From: Celoporthe dispersa
Lineage: Eukaryota; Ascomycota; Sordariomycetes; Diaporthales; Cryphonectriaceae
Direction: 5' to 3'
Assembly (NCBI GenBank): GCA_016584495.1
Contig: WAID01000012.1
Coordinates: 1,054,001-1,118,000 of the forward strand
Length of the DNA: 64,000 nucleotides
The notes beneath the pieces were generated by a model. That model searched no databases and was not told the DNA's origin. It saw only the letters and a list, made by a program, of their open reading frames with translations. Positions 58,134-64,000 of the stretch are shown piece by piece (positions within the stretch are counted from its first letter, which is position 1; each line of letters starts with the position of its first letter). The translations under genes and the position numbers were made by a program.

Positions 58134-58775
58134 AGAAATGAATGTGTAAATCTCCGACATCTGTGTTTTTTTCCTTCCTTTTTCTTTTTGAGCTCTGAGG
58201 AAAACAACTCACGATGTAATGTTTATCCTGCTATTTGCATTGACCGCAAGGGGAGAGTACTATAGTGAATGATCATGATAGTACTATCAATATGAGCTTG
58301 CCTTTTGTTTTTCTTTTTGGAACACTTTGGTATCAACCTAAGAATTGATTACTCAACTCCAGATCTAGAACAGCGGTGATTACTTGTTGGAATCACAAAC
58401 CCCTTCTGTTCCAACTTTCCGTCCTCTTTACAATCTTATAGACTCACAAATATCAGGCCGTTGCCACAGATACAAATCTTCCCACTATGCATCCAAGATC
58501 ATACAGTAGGCCACATGCAGGTGTCAGTTTAGCAGCCATGGCCGGTCCAGACAGGGGGCGGCACAGAAAGAGCGCTGCTGCAGGTGGCTGAACGGAAGCG
58601 TCTTCATGTGTGTCCGTGTTCAGGTTCACCTTCTCCTCCCTTGATAGGGAGAGGCCATCTTGTTGGAGGGAGAGAAAAAGAAGGACATAGAGAGAGATAG
58701 AGAGAGGACAGACACACTTGCGCAGGTCTCATTCTTTTCTCTCTCCCCCTCTCTTTGCGTCCATAACCCACCACC
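56874..58775. other. Divergent promoter region TPT transporter / GT17
   Basis: 1.9 kb. It includes a GA/GT tract (57,825-57,855), a GT run (58,107-58,133), an inverted repeat at 58,254-58,283, and GA-rich sequence just before the GT17 start. No supported gene. Confidence 0.7.
58254..58283. repeat. Inverted repeat AGTACTAT...ATAGTACT
   Basis: 8-bp perfect arms around a 14-nt spacer that itself contains TGATCA. The arms resemble the GTACTATGG sites of the desert. Confidence 0.75.
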
Positions 58776-60864
58776 ATGTCGCTGGTAAAGGCGTCCTCCA
58801 AGCGCCTGCGGGCCGTGACAGGCAGGATCCCGTTCAAGGTGCCTGTCGGGTTCGCAGCCCACAGCCCCAGGGCCAAGGCACTCATGGCAGCCGTGGCCCT
58901 CGTCTTCGTCTGGATCATCGGCCCGCATACCTTTCAGCAGCAGCAGCAGCACGGAGACGGAGGCGTGGTTGTCGTCATCGACCCGACGGTGGAGGGGCTC
59001 AACGGGGCTCTCGCTGTTGATTCTCGTCCTCCTTCCTCCTCAGCAGGAGGAGGAGCAGGGAAAAGACGACCCGCGGCCAGGACTGGCATCACCAGATCCG
59101 GTGCTCAGCCCGGAGGAGGCCGAGAGCTTCTGCCTCCGCTTTCACCTCGAGGCCTACAACGTCTCTGCTGCAGCGGAGGGCTCGTCGTCTCATCGTGCAC
59201 AGCACGGCCCTCGGAAGAGGAGAATATACGACCTGCTGGTCGTGACACCCGAGACCTCTGCAGACCTCCTCGAGTTCCGACTGGCATCCATGTATCAGCA
59301 TGTCGACTATTTCATCATCCTCGAGACGCCCCCTTCCGCAGCAGAAGGAGACGATCCCGGCTCGGACCCGGACTCTTTTTCTTCCTCCTCGTCCTCCCCA
59401 GACCCCCCAACCCTCCTCGACCGCATCTGGACCAGCCGCCTCTCCTCGTACCACGCCAAGATCATCCGCCACACCTTGTCCCAGCACGCCTACGACTTCA
59501 AGCACGGCCTCGACCACGCCGCCACCACCCGCAACGCCATCTCCACGCGCGTGATCCCCCTGCTGACCGGCGCGCAGAAGGTCCAGCTGGGCGACGTCCT
59601 GCTCGTCTCGGACGTCGAGGAGCTCCTGCGGCCCATCACCCTGCGCGTGCTCCGGAGCTGCGACATCCCCGAGCGCACCACGGTCCGCACCAGGAGGTAC
59701 TGGTATAGCTACCAGTGGATGAAGATCGACGGGCCGGGGGCCACGCCGGACCCTCTGGCGGCACACCCGGAGGAGCAGGAGACTGACCCTGCTTTTCAGT
59801 CCGGCGGCAACAACAACAAGAAGAAGAAGAAGAACAAGAACGCAAAGGGGAACGAGTGGTGGCCTCACCCGCAGGCGACTGTCTATCGCGGCGCGGACAC
59901 GATCCTCCCCGACGACCTGCGGAAACAGCGCAGCCAGGACGAGTATGTGTTTGGCGATGGCGGGTGGACCTGTCACCTGTGCTATCCGACCATCACCGAG
60001 ACGCTTGTGAGATTGGGCCAGGGCGGTGTCATCTGGCACGATGGGCCGCGCTGGAAGGCTGCTGGGCGGGTGGTATCCAAGGTCATGAAGGGTATTGATC
60101 TGTAAGTTTTTGTCCTCTTTTTCTTAGTATTCAAACCACCGGAAGGAAAAGGAAAGGAAAAAAGGGGAGGAACAAGTCTCTTGTTATAACGAAAGAAAGA
60201 AAAGAAAGAAGAAGAGAAGAAGAGAAGGAGAAGAAGAGAAGAGGGAGAAAGGAGGGAAAAAAGGCCCTCTGTCTCACACACAAGTCGTTAAAAAACTCTT
60301 CAACCTAGCTACGACCGCACGCACCTCGCACGCATCGAGGCCAACCCGGACCTCCCGCCCTACCTGCAGAACAACCCCCACCGCTACAGATGGCTCCTGG
60401 ACCGCGACCCCGCGGGCGCCAACTTTGCCGACTTCGACCCGGCCGACCTCGACCGCTACCTCGCCCGCAAGAAGACCGTCGATGCCGAGCCAGACTTCGA
60501 GAGGACCCGGCCCGACGTCGACTACGTCCTGGAGAACACACAGCAGGATGAGCAGGAGGACGGAGGGGAAGACAACCTGCTGCCCGGCCCTGCGCCTGCC
60601 TGGCGGGACGGCGGGCCCCTGAACTTTGTGGTGCACGAGAACGTGGACGAGGTCGGCGGGACGCCGGCGCTGAGCGACGAGGACCGGAACTACCTGGCGC
60701 AGATCAGAGGGGCGGCCGTGGGGCTGACGCCCGAGGACATCAGTGCGCTGCAGCTGAGCGAGGAGGACAAGAGGTTTCTCGAGGAGATCAGGGGCAAGGA
60801 CTCGGACCTGAGCCCAGAGGCCGTCAGGATGCTGGAGTCGCTTGCGAGGGACCCGACGGTGTGA
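58776..60864 (+). CDS. GT17-family glycosyltransferase (MGAT3-like), type II membrane protein
   Basis: Members of GT17 include animal beta-1,4-N-acetylglucosaminyltransferase III; the fungal role is not settled. Exons 58776-58988, 59044-60101, 60309-60864; introns 55 nt (GTGGAG...CTCAG, weak donor but a long pyrimidine tract) and 207 nt (GTAAGT...CCTAG). Spliced length is 1,827 nt, giving 608 residues. An N-terminal signal anchor ALMAAVALVFVWIIG (about residues 36-50) precedes a Q run. GT17 core: RIYDLLVVTPETSADLLEFR, QHVDYFIILETPP, AKIIRHTL, GDVLLVSDVEELLRPITLRV, YWYSYQWMKIDG, and WTCHLCYPTITETLVRLGQG. A K/N-rich insertion (about 59,806-59,850) interrupts the core. The C-terminus adds two copies of a 28-residue motif. 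A one-base error instead of intron 1 remains possible. Confidence 0.88.
60670..60837 (+). repeat. Tandem 28-residue repeat at the GT17 C-terminus
   Basis: Unit 1 starts LSDEDRNYLAQIRG at 60,670 and unit 2 starts LSEEDKRFLEEIRG at 60,754, exactly 84 nt apart. The second halves, LTPEDISALQ and LSPEAVRMLE, also align. Twelve of 28 positions are identical and most others are conservative. Confidence 0.85.
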
Positions 60865-63800
60865 CTGTGAGAGGCCGGAGCTCAGGAGGACTGGCCAGGC
60901 GGAACAAGATATTAATAATAGTAAGCTATTCATTTTATAAACAGTAGCTCCAGATGCACAGGATGTATACATAATTTGCTATTCTATTGAACAAATACTC
61001 AAGGTTGACAAGTTGAAATTAGCATAGGATTAGAAAACAAGGAGATAGTTACAGACACCAGCGATGCTATCAGGTCTTCTCAGATAGACCAGAAAATATT
61101 CCTCCGGTGATCCTGTTTCTGTTGAGAGCTCCAAGCACCGGCGAAATTACCTCTCTCTCTCCCTCTCTCTCGCCTAACATCTCTGATCAGCTTGTAGACG
61201 CTAAAGAGTCTTTTTATTGTTTAATCATACTCGGAGGCGCAACTGAACTCATCACAACTTTTCTTCCAGCCAGAGAATGTCAGGGTTATGGCGAGAAGGA
61301 GGAGGAGGAGGAAAGGCGCACTTCAGAGGAACTCTGAGCCAGCGCTGAAGATAAAAGACTCGGTACTACCTCCTCAGGCAAATAAATGGAAACCCTTGGT
61401 CTGAAGTACCAAACAAAGAAAACCTTAGCTAGACACTTCGTATGACTTTCTAGCGAGCATGAAAACAATATCATCACATTGTATAGACACATATTGTTCA
61501 GACTGTCTCTCAAAAAGGGCTGTCTAAATCTCAAAAGGATAAAAACCAAAACCCCGTTCTTTCGTCCGAGTGACCTCTCTCTGGTGGCGAGATATCCAGG
61601 AACTGCGAGATCGCAGACCTCTTTCTCTCACAATAATCTCTGTCTTTCTTTTTCTCCTGCTTATGTTTTATCCTTTTCCGTTCTTTCTTCCTAGCCGCTC
61701 ATCGCTCGTATACGAGGCCTCCTCCTCCACTACAAGAAAAAAGAGAGAGCAGACCAGCCCCCCCCCCTCCGCCTCTCTTTTTCTCTCTCCTCTCTTGCTC
61801 GCCCTCGCACCCTGGTCTGGTCTGCCTGCAGAGAAGCAAGAGAGGGAAGCCCCAGGAGAACGTGGTACCATAGCCCTTCCCCGGCACGGGCCAGGAACGG
61901 TCAATACGAGAAAGGTTCCAAACCCAGGAAGAATTAGACAAACAAAAAACCAAAAAAAAAAAAACCACGTCAGGTGACGAATGACCAGGACCAGCCGCCC
62001 CCTCGCCGAAACGTATCATGCATGCATCCATGCATGCACGTACGCACGCACGACCGGAGAAACTCTAGGGAGGAAAGGGGAAAAGGCGGCGACAGGTTCT
62101 TGCTCGGCCTGATTATCCTCTAACCAGCCAACCACGGTTCAGTCAGTTACTCAGTCGGTCGGTCAGTCCCACATCTCACCCCCCTCCTGTTTATGCTGGC
62201 CACGTTGTAAGCGCGCAACCGCACGCAAGGCACGAGAACGCACCGAGGCTGAGCACCTGCATCACGAAGACAGGCCGGGTGCCAAGTGATCAAGGCACCA
62301 TCACCACACCGACCCGATGAATCGTAGCAACCGCCGATCGAGCCCACCCTACTCTCTCCTCCGTCGAGCCAGGTAGGATCGAGACCCGCCCGACCGTCTC
62401 GCCTCCCAGGGACACTGAAATGTTCCGAGAAGGGGCTTTCCTCGCACACTCGACTGGTCAGACGATCCCGGCCTAATGAGGGGGAGTGGCCACTCCCCTA
62501 TCTCCTTACAAGCGCAGCAGCCTCGGACGAGAGCTGGTGGAGAGATGCGTGCATACACACTAGCTAACTGACTGGGACAGCTCCCTCGCGCATACTCATA
62601 CTTATGCAACCAAGACGAGCAGACGAGGTAAGTTGTTTTATTTTAAGAAATAGCACTAGGCGGGCTGCAGCTTGTTCCTGTCCAATGGAGACGGCGGGGG
62701 GGAAGGGGGCACACTACACATGCGAGACTAAGAGGAGGGAGAGGGCAGGAGGACGGGGGAGCCTGCATGGGGCTGGAGGTTAGGATGGATTGAGGAATAC
62801 GAGGTTTTACCTGCCTGCCTTGTCCTGTCCTGCTGACTGCCCGGACCCCCTTATCTCGTCCCTGCTGGGCTTTAGGTAGAATTGGTACTAGATTAGGTTT
62901 CTGTTCACACAGATAGGGCACGTTGTAGCGAGCGGGCTGTACAGGTCGTCCTCTTGTAACGGGGTTGGCTGCCTGGTCCGAGTTGTGCCTCTTCAGTCAT
63001 GCTCTTGTCGGATCGTCGAGCTGGATCGATTCTGCTTCTTCTCGGGGGAGGCGGCTGAGACGGGAATAGATCCCCTCCTCTACGACGATAAGGACTGTGT
63101 GTGGCTAGTGTGACTGTAGTGTTCGTAATGTAAGAAAAAAAACAATAAAGATTTCCTCTCAGCGAGAAAATAGTAGCACAATATCTGGTAGACGTGATGG
63201 GTTTCTGGTGGGGGGTTATATTGCTGTAGGGAATGAAGCACTGCAGAAGAATGGACTACTGTAGAGAAGAATGGAGGAAAAGGCTTTCTTTATTCGAGAT
63301 TATTATTAGCTATTAGATCTCCAGGCCAGAGCCATCCAGACACTGCCGGGGAAACCTGCTGGACCAAGTCGAGACCGACATCGACCCGCAGGACCGCCGC
63401 AGACAGGACCGTGTGACAATTGCCCACAGGAGATGGGAGGGTTCCGTGTCCCTTGAGTTCCCTGTCCAGGCTGAAAAGACGCGTGCTGTTCACCGTCCCG
63501 TTGTCGAACATTTTTTGTTTTTGACTCCACACGATTAAGAAAATAGGTCGTTTTGCCTTTTCCTCTTGCCTCATAAAAAGTTCAAAAAAAAAAAAAAAGC
63601 ACAACAGCGCACCGCCGTCTCGCACTGCCCCCGTAGGAGAGATCCCTCACAAATCAAATCAACCACTGAAACTTTGTGTGCACAGAACGCCGTGGTTTGC
63701 CTTTCCTCCCCCCTCCCCCCCCCTCAGCAGGATAAAACCTGCCGTCGCACAAATCCGGACAAATTTCCAGAACACAAATTCCTCTCAGGAAGACCCAGGA

Positions 63801-64000
63801 AAACGCCGCGCAATGCTGAAGTGGATCGCTCCTGATCCTTGCCCACACTCCCTTTGGGCCTCGGGCTTTCCAAACCTATCCGAGTCCATCCCGAGAAAAC
63901 AGTCCAAAAAAAAAATACAGTCGCTATGCAGTTGGGTATCATGATCATCAAATCCGTAAGGAGTGTCGTCTATGCCGAAGTAAATCCGCCATAACTTTGG
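60865..64000. other. Right-hand flank, no supported gene
   Basis: 3.1 kb. AT-richer just after the GT17 stop (60,900-61,060), then CT/GA-rich DNA, an alternating purine-pyrimidine CATGCATG/GCACG tract near 62,018-62,051, and A runs near 61,950 and 63,584. Open frames here show no recognisable family sequence. Confidence 0.7.
62018..62051. repeat. Alternating purine-pyrimidine tract
   Basis: ATGCATGCAT and GCATGCACGTACGC style alternation broken by a single CC, including overlapping palindromes. Confidence 0.8.

Noticed and set aside
63290..63625. 111-codon minus-strand frame near the right end
   Set aside because: No family resemblance and starts in a poly-A derived stretch; could be a fragment of an unrecognised gene but not supportable.

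Overview
This is a eukaryotic nuclear window, almost certainly from a filamentous ascomycete (Pezizomycotina, Sordariomycete-like). The evidence is short GT-AG introns (mostly 55-211 nt, two near 450 nt) with CTRAY-type branch sites, GC-rich third codon positions, fungal-type protein families, two-copy TTAGGG tracts, and intergenic DNA full of CA, CT and poly-A/T microsatellites. I cannot name the genus. I see no rRNA, tRNA, CRISPR or intact transposon.

Layout. 1-10.9 kb: an F-box protein with an acidic tail (minus, runs off the left edge), a Hat2/RbAp48 histone chaperone (minus), an Efm7/Nnt1-like lysine methyltransferase (minus) and an AhpD/CMD-like protein (plus). 10.9-34.5 kb: a 23.6-kb stretch with no gene I can support, made of microsatellites, homopolymers and recurring GTAC-CAT palindromes. 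It ends in a pyrimidine-rich leader with four small upstream ORFs and then a C2H2 zinc-finger transcription factor (plus). 38-50 kb: three membrane-traffic genes, namely an Hrd1-type ERAD ubiquitin ligase (plus), a Vps3/TGFBRAP1-type CORVET subunit (minus) and the Golgi golgin CASP/Coy1 (plus). A perfect 8-bp minisatellite lies in the divergent Vps3/Coy1 promoter. 50-61 kb: 5-oxoprolinase (minus), a triose-phosphate/nucleotide-sugar transporter family protein (minus) and a GT17 glycosyltransferase (plus) with a duplicated 28-residue C-terminal motif. 61-64 kb: no supported gene.

A feature that changes how the window must be read: seven of the eleven protein genes are interrupted by single-base frameshifts (eleven in all, both +1 and -1). 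Each lies in or beside a short homopolymer, and reading through it restores conserved family sequence. In the genes with both ends inside the window, total CDS length modulo 3 agrees with the indels inferred. I read these as uncorrected assembly errors rather than biology. Any automatic annotation of this window will truncate or split these genes. The same error rate limits what can be said about small ORFs in the desert.

The best candidate for something undescribed is the 23.6-kb desert as an extended regulatory or non-coding transcription domain of the zinc-finger gene, together with its palindrome family and uORF cluster. That is inference; the sequence alone shows only the absence of genes and the presence of those motifs.
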